From a virus: a stretch of 55,275 nucleotides of DNA. Below the pieces are notes generated by a model. The model saw nothing but the letters and a program-made list of their open reading frames with translations, had not been told where the DNA came from and did no database searches. The stretch covers positions 1 through 55,275 of IMG/VR virus record IMGVR_UViG_3300005534_000016. One strand, given 5' to 3'. The position numbers and the translations under genes are program-made. Shown piece after piece: positions 41,061 to 48,724 of the stretch. Position 1 is the stretch's first letter. Every line of letters begins with the position of its first letter.

Positions 41061-41527
41061 CCGAAAAAGAAGCTGAAAAAATGACCCCGGAAAAGGCGCA
41101 AAATCTGCCGTGGGATTACCCGGCGATGATCTTTGTACCCGGGCGCTATTACGTGGGCCTTTGGAACATGCCATTACCTCCCTGTCGCGAGAAACCACGA
41201 GGCGGCGATTTACTCATCCTGGTTTGGCGCTACGATTCCGCGCCCGAAGAATGGATCGTCACCCTGCGCATTCGCGAAAACAAAGATGACCGAATTTGGG
41301 ACAGCGACGACGTAAAAACGTGGAAATCCATGAAGATAGTGGAAACCGAAGAAATGATGCTTCGTGGCATTGAATACACGATGCAGCAGATCGCTTTCGG
41401 TTTAGGCATGGTGGAACTCCCACCAATCGGCAAGCTCATGATCCAAGGCGACTGCGAAAAAGCCCTGCAAAAAATCATGGCCTCAAACAAATCGTGGATG
41501 CACCTCAAAGTCAAAGGATCGAATTGA
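41057..41527 (+). CDS. Hypothetical protein, 156 aa
   Basis: A soluble alpha/beta protein with LILVWRYDSAPEEWIVTLRI and a central acidic loop, then a helix (EEMMLRGIEYTMQQIAFGL). No motif recognised. ATGA overlap on the upstream side and an overlap of 34 nt with the next gene downstream. Confidence 0.5.
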   Translation: MTEKEAEKMTPEKAQNLPWDYPAMIFVPGRYYVGLWNMPLPPCREKPRGGDLLILVWRYDSAPEEWIVTLRIRENKDDRIWDSDDVKTWKSMKIVETEEMMLRGIEYTMQQIAFGLGMVELPPIGKLMIQGDCEKALQKIMASNKSWMHLKVKGSN

Positions 41528-41949
41528 ACCTCACCAATTACATTTTGGATGATAGGGGCGAACCAGTCATGGAACCGAACCTTCGCAAATGGGCCAAATG
41601 GTTTGAAACCGCCGAGCGCCACGTAGGCGATGATCGGATTCGCGGCATTTGGATTTCCACGGTATTCTTGGGCATCGACCATGGCTGGTCATTTCCACCA
41701 GACGAAAAAAATCCTGTCCTTTGGGAAACGATGATCTTTGGCGGACCCTTGGATCAAGAATGTGGCCGCTGCCCTGGCAGCCGTGAACAAGCCCACGCCA
41801 TGCATTTAAACACTGTTAAGATCGTTCTCCTTACGCCAGCAAGTGCCGCCGACTGGTACAAGCAGCAAACCCGCAAACGCCGCCGCCATCAAGAACGCCA
41901 ACTGCATCGCAAATGGCATTATCTCTTACAAAATGGCAGCCGGCAATAA
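41494..41949 (+). CDS. YILDD-family phage protein, 151 aa (paralogue of 38278 gene)
   Basis: After a short lead, NYILDDRGEPV, WAKWFETAERHV, ISTVFLGIDHGWSF, WETMIFGGPLD and CPGSREQAHAMH repeat the blocks of the gene at 38278, with an extra basic C-terminal tail (KQQTRKRRRHQERQLHRKW). The tail overlaps the integrase end on the other strand by 24 nt. Function unknown. Confidence 0.6.
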   Translation: MDAPQSQRIELNLTNYILDDRGEPVMEPNLRKWAKWFETAERHVGDDRIRGIWISTVFLGIDHGWSFPPDEKNPVLWETMIFGGPLDQECGRCPGSREQAHAMHLNTVKIVLLTPASAADWYKQQTRKRRRHQERQLHRKWHYLLQNGSRQ

Positions 41950-43137
41950 AGCGTAATACGCCACGCCCTCCGGTTGAAACACCCGGGCGTCATACGTGCT
42001 TTCCAGCACGTCCACCGAATGCCCCAGCGAGCGGGATACCAATTTCACATCATTGGTTTTGGCCAGCCAATAACTAGCCGCACTATGCCGGGTCACATCC
42101 TGTTTCCACGCCGCCCAGCCCAAGACCCCGCGCAAGGCACGCTGTTCCGCCTTCATTTCCGGCAGCGTCAAAGGCAATTGCGCCCCGCGCTCCTTGGCCA
42201 CTTTCAACCAGTCAAACACCATCGGCTCCGGGTACACCACCCGCCGTTTCGTCGTTTTGCAAACGTTCGATTCCACCACGATACACTTTGCCTCAAAATT
42301 GATTTTATCCCAGTCCGTGAAACAGGATTCATCCTGGGGCCGCATGCCCGCAAACGCCGTGTTGATGAACCAGGCCAACCCCTTGGGATGATCCAGCAAC
42401 CACCGCAGACACGTCTTGACCTCGTCCAAGGTAAACACCGCCGGCGGTGCTTTTTTAATCGAAAGCATCGGCAACAAATCACACGGATTATCCGGGCGAT
42501 ATTTCTTGCGCACCGCATAGCTAAACAAGGTGGACAACCGGGACCGCTGCGATTTTTTGTACCCGGGCGCTTTACCCTTAAAATACCGCATAATGTCATC
42601 CACCGTGAACCGGGACACTTCCCGGAGATTCTGCTCACCGTAAAACCGTTTAATGTCCTGCTTGAACGTCATCACATAGCCATCGTCCCGGTGCGCCGCC
42701 TCCATTTCCTCAACCAACTGCGCCAGCACCTTCTCAATAGCCGGGGACGACACCGCCGAAAAATTGGAAGACTCCAACATCGCCAGCACCCGCGTCAACG
42801 TCAGTTGCCGACTCTGCGCCCAATCCGAAATCAGTCCCAACGCCGCCAAATCAGCGGCTGGCAACAGCAACAATTTTTGCCGGTTCGTCAGGGCATCCCC
42901 GCGCACCTCGGCGGCAAAGGCATTGGCCTCCGCCTCCGAATAAAAAAACTTTTTACAGACCCGGCCATTTTTCGGATAACGGACCTTGTGTGTATATCCT
43001 CTTTCGTTACATTTGGTCACCGTGACCGCGCAAGTTTTGATCATTTCCACCCGTGGCAACACCGTGACAACAGTGGGCACAACAGGGGCATCTTGGGGTG
43101 TACTGGTAGTTAACTCGGTGATATTTGCGATGCTCAT
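41926..43137 (-). CDS. int: Tyrosine recombinase (integrase), 403 aa
   Basis: From the ATG at 43137: arm-binding-like N-terminus, core-binding helices (about 140-225) and a catalytic domain with Arg266 (AFAGMRPQDE), Arg350 (DVTRHSAASYWLA), His373 (LGHS) and the nucleophile Tyr382 (STYDAR). The usual His three residues before the second Arg is Asp here. It would integrate the circular genome at a host att site, making the phage temperate. A longer frame to 43266 exists but reads through a promoter-like region. Confidence 0.85.
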   Translation of the reverse strand: MSIANITELTTSTPQDAPVVPTVVTVLPRVEMIKTCAVTVTKCNERGYTHKVRYPKNGRVCKKFFYSEAEANAFAAEVRGDALTNRQKLLLLPAADLAALGLISDWAQSRQLTLTRVLAMLESSNFSAVSSPAIEKVLAQLVEEMEAAHRDDGYVMTFKQDIKRFYGEQNLREVSRFTVDDIMRYFKGKAPGYKKSQRSRLSTLFSYAVRKKYRPDNPCDLLPMLSIKKAPPAVFTLDEVKTCLRWLLDHPKGLAWFINTAFAGMRPQDESCFTDWDKINFEAKCIVVESNVCKTTKRRVVYPEPMVFDWLKVAKERGAQLPLTLPEMKAEQRALRGVLGWAAWKQDVTRHSAASYWLAKTNDVKLVSRSLGHSVDVLESTYDARVFQPEGVAYYALLPAAIL

Positions 43138-43426
43138 AACAGTATTGATTCTATTGATTATTCTCGTTTTTGCCAGCAGAATATGATTAAAACCGCATTT
43201 CCCGCTTTTTGCTTTCAACAACTCTGAAAGAGTAAGCAAAACCCCGCTATTTCCTAGCATTCCCACTGGCTAAAAAAGATGTTGTCACATTCGTTGTCAT
43301 TTGTCAATGCTTTTGAGTCGGGCCATCGGGGCCTTGATTCCTTTGGACTGGACAAATCAAGCCAAAATGTATATCCTTATTTGTGAAAGGCTCCCCATCC
43401 GAACAAATAAGGTAGGGGTTACATCT
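43138..43426. promoter_or_regulatory. Integrase control and possible attP region
   Basis: 289 bp without a confident gene. On the minus strand TTGACA (43307-43302), 17 nt, CAACAT could drive int. Three TGTCA repeats lie at 43283-43307. An imperfect palindrome TTTTGCTTTCA ... TGAAAGAGTAAGCAAAA lies at about 43207-43242. A TGTATATC site is at 43368-43375 before the plus-strand gene. attP should be close by but I cannot define its core. Confidence 0.45.
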
Positions 43427-44662
43427 ATGAACCAAAATGAACCATCAGAAAAAACACTCATTCAGAAAATTCAGTCATGGGCCAAACGACAACCAGTCAA
43501 ACGCGTCTTAATCTTTGACATTTGCCTGTTGGTTTTAGCGGTCCTCGTCGGTTGGCAAGTTCGCCAGTTTTGTTACTCAGATCATCAATTCGTTTTCTTC
43601 CACTTCGGGGTGCTGCTTTCAGAAATTGTCTTTGGCACCGTTGCCTTGGCCCTGCTGATTTTCCGCTGGCAGAAATTCACCATTGACCGGCGCGGCATCC
43701 ATATTAACAAGCTGTTCCTTTGGTGGCTCGTCACCGTCTGGCTGTCTCTCTTTGCCGCCATGAACAGCGAAGCCGCTCCCACCCAAACCAGTTCAGGCGC
43801 AATCATCCAGCACGTCACTACGGCCAGCCAAGGCACAGCCAGCGGTAAAATTGTGGCGTGCATCATGTGGCTGATTCTTGCCATGATCCTTTTGGGCATG
43901 GCTGCTTATCTCATCATCTACACGCTGTGCGCGTTTCATTTGATCAATTGCGGGAACAGCGGGAAATCGGCTCCAACTGCACCTCCGTCAGGCAGCGGCA
44001 ATCTCCAACCCAAATTGACCGTCGTGGGATCACAGAACATCAACCCAAATGTAGGACTGCCGGCCAATATTTTTTATATCACCAACGGCGCTCTGGTCAG
44101 CAACACCGCCGGTTTACCGGTGCGAACCTTGCCGCCCTTCATTTCCATCAACGGCCAGCCTATACCGAACGGCTCGCAAGTTGACAGTGCGATGCCGGGA
44201 TTCACCCAAACACCCAGTATCGGCATTTGGCTCGCGACCAATGCCCTGGCCGATCCAATTTTGGACCCCACTCACCCGTACATTGCCATTTACAATTTCA
44301 CGGTGTTGACCACCACGAACTTGGCCGGCAACTGGCAGGAAGCCGAAACCGTCGTCGGTTGGGCCAACGCCAATTATTCAGTTCCCTTAACCACCACGGT
44401 CACCTACACCAACGGCGTGGCGTTAAGCACGAACTTCATGCAAGCCTATCTGGACACCGGCTATCAAAACGGCTACATCATCGTTTATGGACCGTTGCCG
44501 GTGATTAATTTTCCCACGAACACCGCGACCGCGAATGTCATTGCCAAAGGCACCGTCCCACCACCACCCCCGGGGGGCACCAATGCAGCAGTCATGTCCG
44601 CCACGGGCCGATATTTCCAATTGACTTGCAGCACGAATGCTGTCAAAACCAGTTGGCCTTGA
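43427..44662 (+). CDS. Multi-span membrane protein with exported beta domain (moron candidate), 411 aa
   Basis: Four hydrophobic segments are visible (about 30-45, 55-80, 95-115 and 145-175), followed by a long Thr/Asn/Pro-rich beta region (about 190-411) with TNLAGNWQEAETVVGWANAN, a type common in secreted Verrucomicrobia proteins. The domain is probably outside the cytoplasm. It starts after AGGGG and ends before a perfect terminator, on the strand opposite int. This self-contained layout is that of a lysogenic conversion gene, perhaps surface change or superinfection exclusion. Confidence 0.6.
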   Translation: MNQNEPSEKTLIQKIQSWAKRQPVKRVLIFDICLLVLAVLVGWQVRQFCYSDHQFVFFHFGVLLSEIVFGTVALALLIFRWQKFTIDRRGIHINKLFLWWLVTVWLSLFAAMNSEAAPTQTSSGAIIQHVTTASQGTASGKIVACIMWLILAMILLGMAAYLIIYTLCAFHLINCGNSGKSAPTAPPSGSGNLQPKLTVVGSQNINPNVGLPANIFYITNGALVSNTAGLPVRTLPPFISINGQPIPNGSQVDSAMPGFTQTPSIGIWLATNALADPILDPTHPYIAIYNFTVLTTTNLAGNWQEAETVVGWANANYSVPLTTTVTYTNGVALSTNFMQAYLDTGYQNGYIIVYGPLPVINFPTNTATANVIAKGTVPPPPPGGTNAAVMSATGRYFQLTCSTNAVKTSWP

Positions 44663-44700
44663 TTTATCCTACCCGGTAGTTAAGTCCGCATCACCCACCA

Positions 44701-44728
44701 CCCCCCGGTCGAAAGACCGGGGGGTTTT
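44701..44728 (+). terminator. Perfect rho-independent terminator
   Basis: CCCCCCGGTC-GAAA-GACCGGGGGG followed by TTTT: a 10-bp perfect stem, GNRA tetraloop and T-run, 38 nt after the stop of the membrane protein gene. Confidence 0.92.
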
Positions 44729-44731
44729 GAC

Positions 44732-44763
44732 TTGCCGGCCCCGGTGGAATAATGTATATACAT
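44732..44763 (+). promoter_or_regulatory. Promoter TTGCCG-17-TATATA with ATGTATATACAT palindrome
   Basis: The -35 TTGCCG (44732-44737), a 17-nt spacer and TATATA (44755-44760). The -10 lies in the palindrome ATGTATATACAT (44752-44763). The first ATG downstream is only 6 nt from the -10, so the transcript would start at or beside it, suggesting leaderless translation. The site resembles the TGTATATC motif of other control regions. Confidence 0.5.
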
Positions 44764-44766
44764 ATC

Positions 44767-44889
44767 ATGATCTTGGTTCCCACCTTGCGAACGTCGTTGA
44801 TCATATTGATCATCGGCCTTTGGATCATTCATCTGATAACCTTGGTGGACACTATCCCGGACGATTCCCTTTTACATCCCCTGAAATGA
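44767..44889 (+). CDS. Single-span membrane micro-protein, 40 aa
   Basis: MILVPTLRTSLIILIIGLWI continues as IHLITLVDTIPDD and a short end: one strong hydrophobic helix with a basic residue before it and acidic residues after it. Its stop overlaps the start of the next gene as ATGA. A promoter lies directly upstream. It could be a small holin, antiholin or membrane regulator acting with its partner. Confidence 0.5.
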   Translation: MILVPTLRTSLIILIIGLWIIHLITLVDTIPDDSLLHPLK

Positions 44890-45146
44890 ACGAAGACATT
44901 CCCCAAACGGCCACCACCCGCGAAGCGTGGATGTTAATGATCCGGGAAAACCGCGAATTGAAGCAGGAAATCAGGACCGTTCGGGGAATCAATGAAATCC
45001 TAACGCGACGGATTGACCAAGCAGAAGCCCGAAAAAAATTGTGGCTTAAAAGAGCGGGCTGGGCCTTATTTTTTATCTGTCTTTGGCTGGTCTGGTACGC
45101 TCACAAACATCCTGATTCCAGCGACCCATTCGACCGTTATCAGTAA
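44886..45146 (+). CDS. Coiled-coil protein with C-terminal membrane anchor, 86 aa
   Basis: The start MNEDIPQTATTREAW at 44886 overlaps the 40-aa gene by ATGA. A charged coiled coil (RENRELKQEIRTVRGINEIL, RRIDQAEARKK) precedes a hydrophobic helix (AGWALFFICLWLVWYAHK). A tail-anchored topology is likely. Its end overlaps the convergent gene at 45140 by 7 nt. Role unknown. Confidence 0.55.
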   Translation: MNEDIPQTATTREAWMLMIRENRELKQEIRTVRGINEILTRRIDQAEARKKLWLKRAGWALFFICLWLVWYAHKHPDSSDPFDRYQ

Positions 45147-45691
45147 GTAAACCCTGCCGCCGCCTCAATCGTGGGGCTCGTGTTGAACTTGCCGACGAAC
45201 TTGACCGGGAGCGAAAATTTCAGCATGGCAAACGTATTCGGCGTGGGCTTCTTTTTGAACTCCAAGGCCGGCTCAATGATGGCCGAACCCACCAACTGGC
45301 CCCGGGCATTGGCCACCTCGGCGTTATAGCCCGCCTGCAACACCGTTTCAACCTTGGTGTCGTAATGCTCCAGCACGGCGTAACCAAACCGCGCTTCCGC
45401 GCCGTTGACCGCCGAGCCGATCCCGGAGAATTGCAGTGAACAGCCACCGTCATACTGCTTGGCACTGCCAAAATCAATTTGCGCATCCAACTTGCTCGCG
45501 GCGTTAACCCCCGTCACTTGAGCATAGCCCGAAGACATTTCCAGGGTCACCGTTGACCAGGAATAGTTCGTGTTGAACGTGCCAAAAAACGATTCGGCAC
45601 TTTGCACAATGTTGGACGTGACTTGGGCGTTCAGTTCAAACCCCGCCAACAGAATGGCGGCGGTAGCGGCGGCAACGAGATATTTTTTCAT
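45140..45691 (-). CDS. Outer-membrane beta-barrel-like exported protein, 183 aa
   Basis: A signal peptide MKKYLVAAATAAILLAGFEL with cleavage after NAQ is followed by alternating polar and hydrophobic strands (WSTVTLEMSSGYAQVTG, AEARFGYAVLEHY) and a last segment ending in AAAGFTY, with terminal aromatic Tyr as in many outer-membrane barrels. It is the last gene of the capsid operon, an odd place for an exported protein. It may alter the host surface, block superinfection or help lysis. Confidence 0.6.
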   Translation of the reverse strand: MKKYLVAAATAAILLAGFELNAQVTSNIVQSAESFFGTFNTNYSWSTVTLEMSSGYAQVTGVNAASKLDAQIDFGSAKQYDGGCSLQFSGIGSAVNGAEARFGYAVLEHYDTKVETVLQAGYNAEVANARGQLVGSAIIEPALEFKKKPTPNTFAMLKFSLPVKFVGKFNTSPTIEAAAGFTY

Positions 45692-45694
45692 ACG

Positions 45695-45862
45695 TCAATT
45701 TTTATGGGCTTCTATCCAACCTTGAATACTCGCCACTTCGTTGGACACTTTGTCCAACCGGGCGCTTACATCCTCCATCCAAAAAAGCAGGATCGCCGAC
45801 AATGCAATCCAGCCGGCCGTCCCGATGATCCGCCAAGTGATTTCAGCTTTGGGTTCACTCAT
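45695..45862 (-). CDS. Small membrane protein with coiled coil, 55 aa
   Basis: The start MSEPKAEITWR at 45862 is 2 nt after the upstream stop. One hydrophobic helix (IIGTAGWIALSAILLFWM) is followed by a heptad segment (DVSARLDKVSNEVASIQGWI). The topology, inner-membrane anchor plus coiled coil, is like a very small i-spanin or holin partner. It lies next to an exported protein gene. Confidence 0.55.
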   Translation of the reverse strand: MSEPKAEITWRIIGTAGWIALSAILLFWMEDVSARLDKVSNEVASIQGWIEAHKN

Positions 45863-45864
45863 AA

Positions 45865-46425
45865 TCACGCCAGTTGGCAATAAGCGTAAACCTCCTGGGC
45901 CAGCAATTCCCGCTGGCCCTGACACTGCCAGCAGGCCGTGTCCGTGTTGAGTTGTTTCGGAGTCCGGGAGCCAAAGGCATAGACCCCCAGCAAATACGCC
46001 TGAATTTGCCGCATCGCCTTGATCGGCAATTGCTGAAAGCCCAGCTTGACCGCACTGTTCGCAAAAGACTCCGCGTTGATCGTGCGGTTACCTGCGACCG
46101 CCAGCAAATAAATGATCGCCGCTTGGAATTGCTGCCAGGTGAACTTTTGCAAAGAGACCGCCGCCGCGTTCAACGCTTCCGGCGTACAAGTGCCACCCGC
46201 CTTATGACACACCAAAAAAACAATCCCTTGGTCCGCCTGTTTCAACGTCAGTTTGTTGTAACCGGCGGCAACCGTCGTCGCCCATAAACTTTCCGGCGTT
46301 GCCGAATTGCCCACCAATTGGGCCAGCAACCATGTCTTGACCGCTTCACTCGTCCGGTCACATTTCAGTTTGACCAAAGAAGGAATCAGTCCCGCCAACG
46401 TTTCGGGATTGCAATTGACAGCCAT
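45865..46425 (-). CDS. Hypothetical helical protein, 186 aa
   Basis: Almost entirely helical with short repeats of the type TPEALNAAAV / TPESLWATTV / TPKQLNTDTA, suggesting three or more copies of a helix pair. Cysteines are scattered. No membrane segment. It follows the 135-aa gene in the capsid operon and may be a minor virion protein. Confidence 0.55.
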   Translation of the reverse strand: MAVNCNPETLAGLIPSLVKLKCDRTSEAVKTWLLAQLVGNSATPESLWATTVAAGYNKLTLKQADQGIVFLVCHKAGGTCTPEALNAAAVSLQKFTWQQFQAAIIYLLAVAGNRTINAESFANSAVKLGFQQLPIKAMRQIQAYLLGVYAFGSRTPKQLNTDTACWQCQGQRELLAQEVYAYCQLA

Positions 46426-46431
46426 TGATCA

Positions 46432-46839
46432 TTACAGCGGCGGTTTACGGGCGGCACCCAACTGGCACTCCAGCAAAATCAACATTTTCATCAAGGTATC
46501 TTCATCCACCTGTTCCAGCCGGCGCACCTTGGGCTGGACCGTATTGGGCACATTACTGACACTCGCGCCGGCGTTGATGGCGTTGTTGTAATAAATCGCC
46601 AGTTCCGCCGCGTCCAAGTTGTCCCGGCTCCATTGATACGTGCCGAACTGCTGCACCGCATCATTCAACAGACTCGTACCATTGACCGGCTGCGTCAGAC
46701 GGCCCGTGTAATCCGTGCCTCCGTTCACCTGCAATTCATTAGCGGCGTACCAAATTTTATACGCCAGCCGCTGCAACCGGGTGAGATTATAGCCCCGGAA
46801 ACAGGCGACGTTTAGCGATGCGGTTGTGCAAGTCGGCAT
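46432..46839 (-). CDS. Hypothetical capsid-operon protein, 135 aa
   Basis: The start MPTCTTASLNVACFRGYN at 46839 lies just after the stop of the 95-aa gene; a longer form would overlap it. Helices with LTRLQRLAYKIWYAANELQ and EDTLMKMLILLECQL are visible. Possibly a head completion or minor structural protein. No family recognised. Confidence 0.55.
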   Translation of the reverse strand: MPTCTTASLNVACFRGYNLTRLQRLAYKIWYAANELQVNGGTDYTGRLTQPVNGTSLLNDAVQQFGTYQWSRDNLDAAELAIYYNNAINAGASVSNVPNTVQPKVRRLEQVDEDTLMKMLILLECQLGAARKPPL

Positions 46840-46840
46840 A

Positions 46841-47128
46841 TCAAGATTTCGGTTGATTAAATTCTGCGGCCAAACTGTCACTGCCGCCCGGCCCGGGCGT
46901 TTCGCCCATCACCGGCACGGCATAAACGCAATTGGCGTTTTGATCCACACTGATCACTTTCATCTGGATCATCGCCCCGGGCTTGGGCGCACCCTCCAAG
47001 GCCGACAGCGGGATTTCCACCGTCTCCTGTTCCTGTTCCTTGCGACGTTGATCCATCGGCGGCGCGGCTCCCGACGAGCCGCCGATACCGGACTTTTCAT
47101 CCATCAAAGCTTGCGGTTGAGTGGCCAT
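46841..47128 (-). CDS. Hypothetical capsid-operon protein, 95 aa
   Basis: A disordered Gly/Pro/Glu-rich N-terminus (about 1-38) is followed by VEIPLSALEGAPKPGAMIQM and KVISVDQNANCVYAV, a small beta unit with an OB- or TRASH-like feel but no motif. It is directly downstream of the capsid gene, where decoration or small head proteins often lie. Confidence 0.55.
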   Translation of the reverse strand: MATQPQALMDEKSGIGGSSGAAPPMDQRRKEQEQETVEIPLSALEGAPKPGAMIQMKVISVDQNANCVYAVPVMGETPGPGGSDSLAAEFNQPKS

Positions 47129-47170
47129 TTTTAAAAGGGGCGGCGTGCTTCCACCACGCCGCCCTTAAAC

Positions 47171-48502
47171 TCACACCGCACACGTCGGAGGATTGTCAGA
47201 CGGATTCTGCGTCACGTACTGCGGCACCGAGCCGCAAATCGGATTATCCACCATGCACGCCTGGCCAGCGCCATCAATCAGGTGCAAGATCGGCAGCACC
47301 AACGGACGTTGTTCGTACTTGAAGCCAAGTTCGAGATAGCAGAGCCAATAAAAGTACCATTGCAGTTCGTTATTGATGGTGCACACCGTACCGTCCTGCT
47401 GATTATACATCAGCACCGGATTATTGATGTACTCCCACGAGCCCCACATCGCCGAATTAATCGTGGGGATCATCTCATGCACCTTTTTGGGCTTGGGCGT
47501 AAACAACACCGTCGCCTTGGGATGAATGATGTACGAAATCGCATACCGCGCATTCAGCCACGCGGAATTGATCTGCGGCGCAATACCGGTGGAAGTCGAG
47601 ACATTGACATACGGCAACACCCGTTCCAAATAACCGCTGCCGGCGTCCTGGTAACGCAATTGATGCTCGTCAAACGTCGGAGCAAACGCACCAAACGGCT
47701 CCGCATTGATGCCCTTGCCGGGCATGTAAAGCGGCGACGCATCCTTGAACGAATCCAAGCGCACTTGCGACCGAATTTCAGGGTTAAGACCCACCAGCCG
47801 CTGATACGTCCGGCTGTGCGTGATCAAAGACCGCATGCCACTGGGCAAACCGCTTTCCTGATCGTACCCCTGCAACCCCAGCACCTGCTGGTAATAGTTC
47901 AAGTAATCCCACGTCAAATCCGACGTGGGCAGATTGGCCGTACCGACATTGATCGTCGTTGCCTGCACATCAATCGTGAACGGCGGCAGCGTACTCTCAT
48001 TGGAGTTGGTCAGCGAAAGCGTGTTAAAAGCACTGCCGCAAATGTAAAGCGTGTTATTGTAAGACAACATGCGGGCGCGGACAAAATCACCGGAAAAGCC
48101 CAGCGGAATCTTGCGCAAATTCCGGTAAATTTCCGCGATTTGAGCGCCCAGCTTGGGAATCGTGCGGAGTTGGTCCAAGGAGAAAAGCTGGGAATACATC
48201 TCCAGATTCTCCATGAAATACGAATCCCGCGTGGTGCCAAAGGCGACGTAGGTATGCGTGGGAAACGACATGCCGCAATCCGCGCCCACCCGCTTGTTCC
48301 ACTCTTGGGTATAGTTGGGCTGGCCGACGCTGATCTTGTCGAAGAAACGGCTGTCTGCGCCGTCCTCCCAAATCTCAGTTTGATGCCGCCCCAAAAACGG
48401 CGCGGTCGTCATGTCAGAAATGAAGTCCTTCAAGAACTTCTCGTCATAGACCGGCGTTTGCCGGGCCAAAGACGAACTCAAATCGGAACAGGAAATGGAC
48501 AT
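47171..48502 (-). CDS. Major capsid protein, 443 aa
   Basis: The length and domain character fit an HK97-fold capsid protein: N-terminal helices (DEKFLKDFISDM), an extended arm, a helix (LDQLRTIPKLGAQIAEIYRN), mixed alpha/beta P and A domains, and no enzyme motif. Its gene begins 32 nt after hairpin element 7, consistent with strong late expression. The identification is by size, place in a head operon and composition; no other gene here fits. The N-terminus shows no obvious prohead cleavage site. Confidence 0.68.
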   Translation of the reverse strand: MSISCSDLSSSLARQTPVYDEKFLKDFISDMTTAPFLGRHQTEIWEDGADSRFFDKISVGQPNYTQEWNKRVGADCGMSFPTHTYVAFGTTRDSYFMENLEMYSQLFSLDQLRTIPKLGAQIAEIYRNLRKIPLGFSGDFVRARMLSYNNTLYICGSAFNTLSLTNSNESTLPPFTIDVQATTINVGTANLPTSDLTWDYLNYYQQVLGLQGYDQESGLPSGMRSLITHSRTYQRLVGLNPEIRSQVRLDSFKDASPLYMPGKGINAEPFGAFAPTFDEHQLRYQDAGSGYLERVLPYVNVSTSTGIAPQINSAWLNARYAISYIIHPKATVLFTPKPKKVHEMIPTINSAMWGSWEYINNPVLMYNQQDGTVCTINNELQWYFYWLCYLELGFKYEQRPLVLPILHLIDGAGQACMVDNPICGSVPQYVTQNPSDNPPTCAV

Positions 48503-48534
48503 AAATGCGTAAAATTGTTTGTCGAAGTGAGCTA

Positions 48535-48581
48535 TTTTTCAAAGCCCACGTTAAAGATTCCCCCAGTGGCCTCTATTGGCC
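48535..48581 (-). repeat. Hairpin/GGGGGA element 7, before the capsid gene
   Basis: Minus strand: GGCC-AATAGA-GGCC hairpin, ACT, GGGGGAATC, TTTAACGT, GGGCTTTGAAAAAT, then the capsid start codon after 32 nt. The TTTAAC spacer variant is shared with element 8 at 49227. Confidence 0.72.
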
Positions 48582-48620
48582 CCAACAGCCGAAGGTTAGG
48601 ACGGCACCGCTACGACCTTT

Positions 48621-48640
48621 GCCGTGTGGCCACGGCTTTT
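48621..48640 (+). terminator. Possible terminator hairpin
   Basis: GCCGTG-TGGC-CACGGC followed by TTTT on the plus strand, in the gap upstream of the capsid gene. A short stem; function uncertain. Confidence 0.4.
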
Positions 48641-48670
48641 ACGCATGAGTCACAATAATCACACCCCCGT

Positions 48671-48699
48671 TTGACATTCAACCGGAAAAATAATACAGT
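48671..48699 (+). promoter_or_regulatory. Sigma-70 promoter, TTGACA-17-TACAGT
   Basis: A perfect -35 (48671-48676), a 17-nt spacer and TACAGT (48694-48699) on the plus strand. The transcript would start near 48706 and run through the tandem hairpins into the HTH gene at 48771. Confidence 0.68.
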
Positions 48700-48724
48700 G
48701 TATTTGTTGCTAGGCTCATGGTGG

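Noticed and set aside
41974-43113. 379-codon frame opposite the integrase
   Set aside because: The minus-strand frame has the tyrosine recombinase motifs; the plus frame is Arg/His-rich antisense.
43138-43266. 43-residue N-terminal extension of the integrase
   Set aside because: It reads through a palindrome and a promoter-like stretch and has no similarity to integrase N-termini.
47282-48658. 458-codon open frame opposite the capsid gene
   Set aside because: Antisense composition (Arg, His, Gln rich), no start signal, and the capsid frame is well supported.
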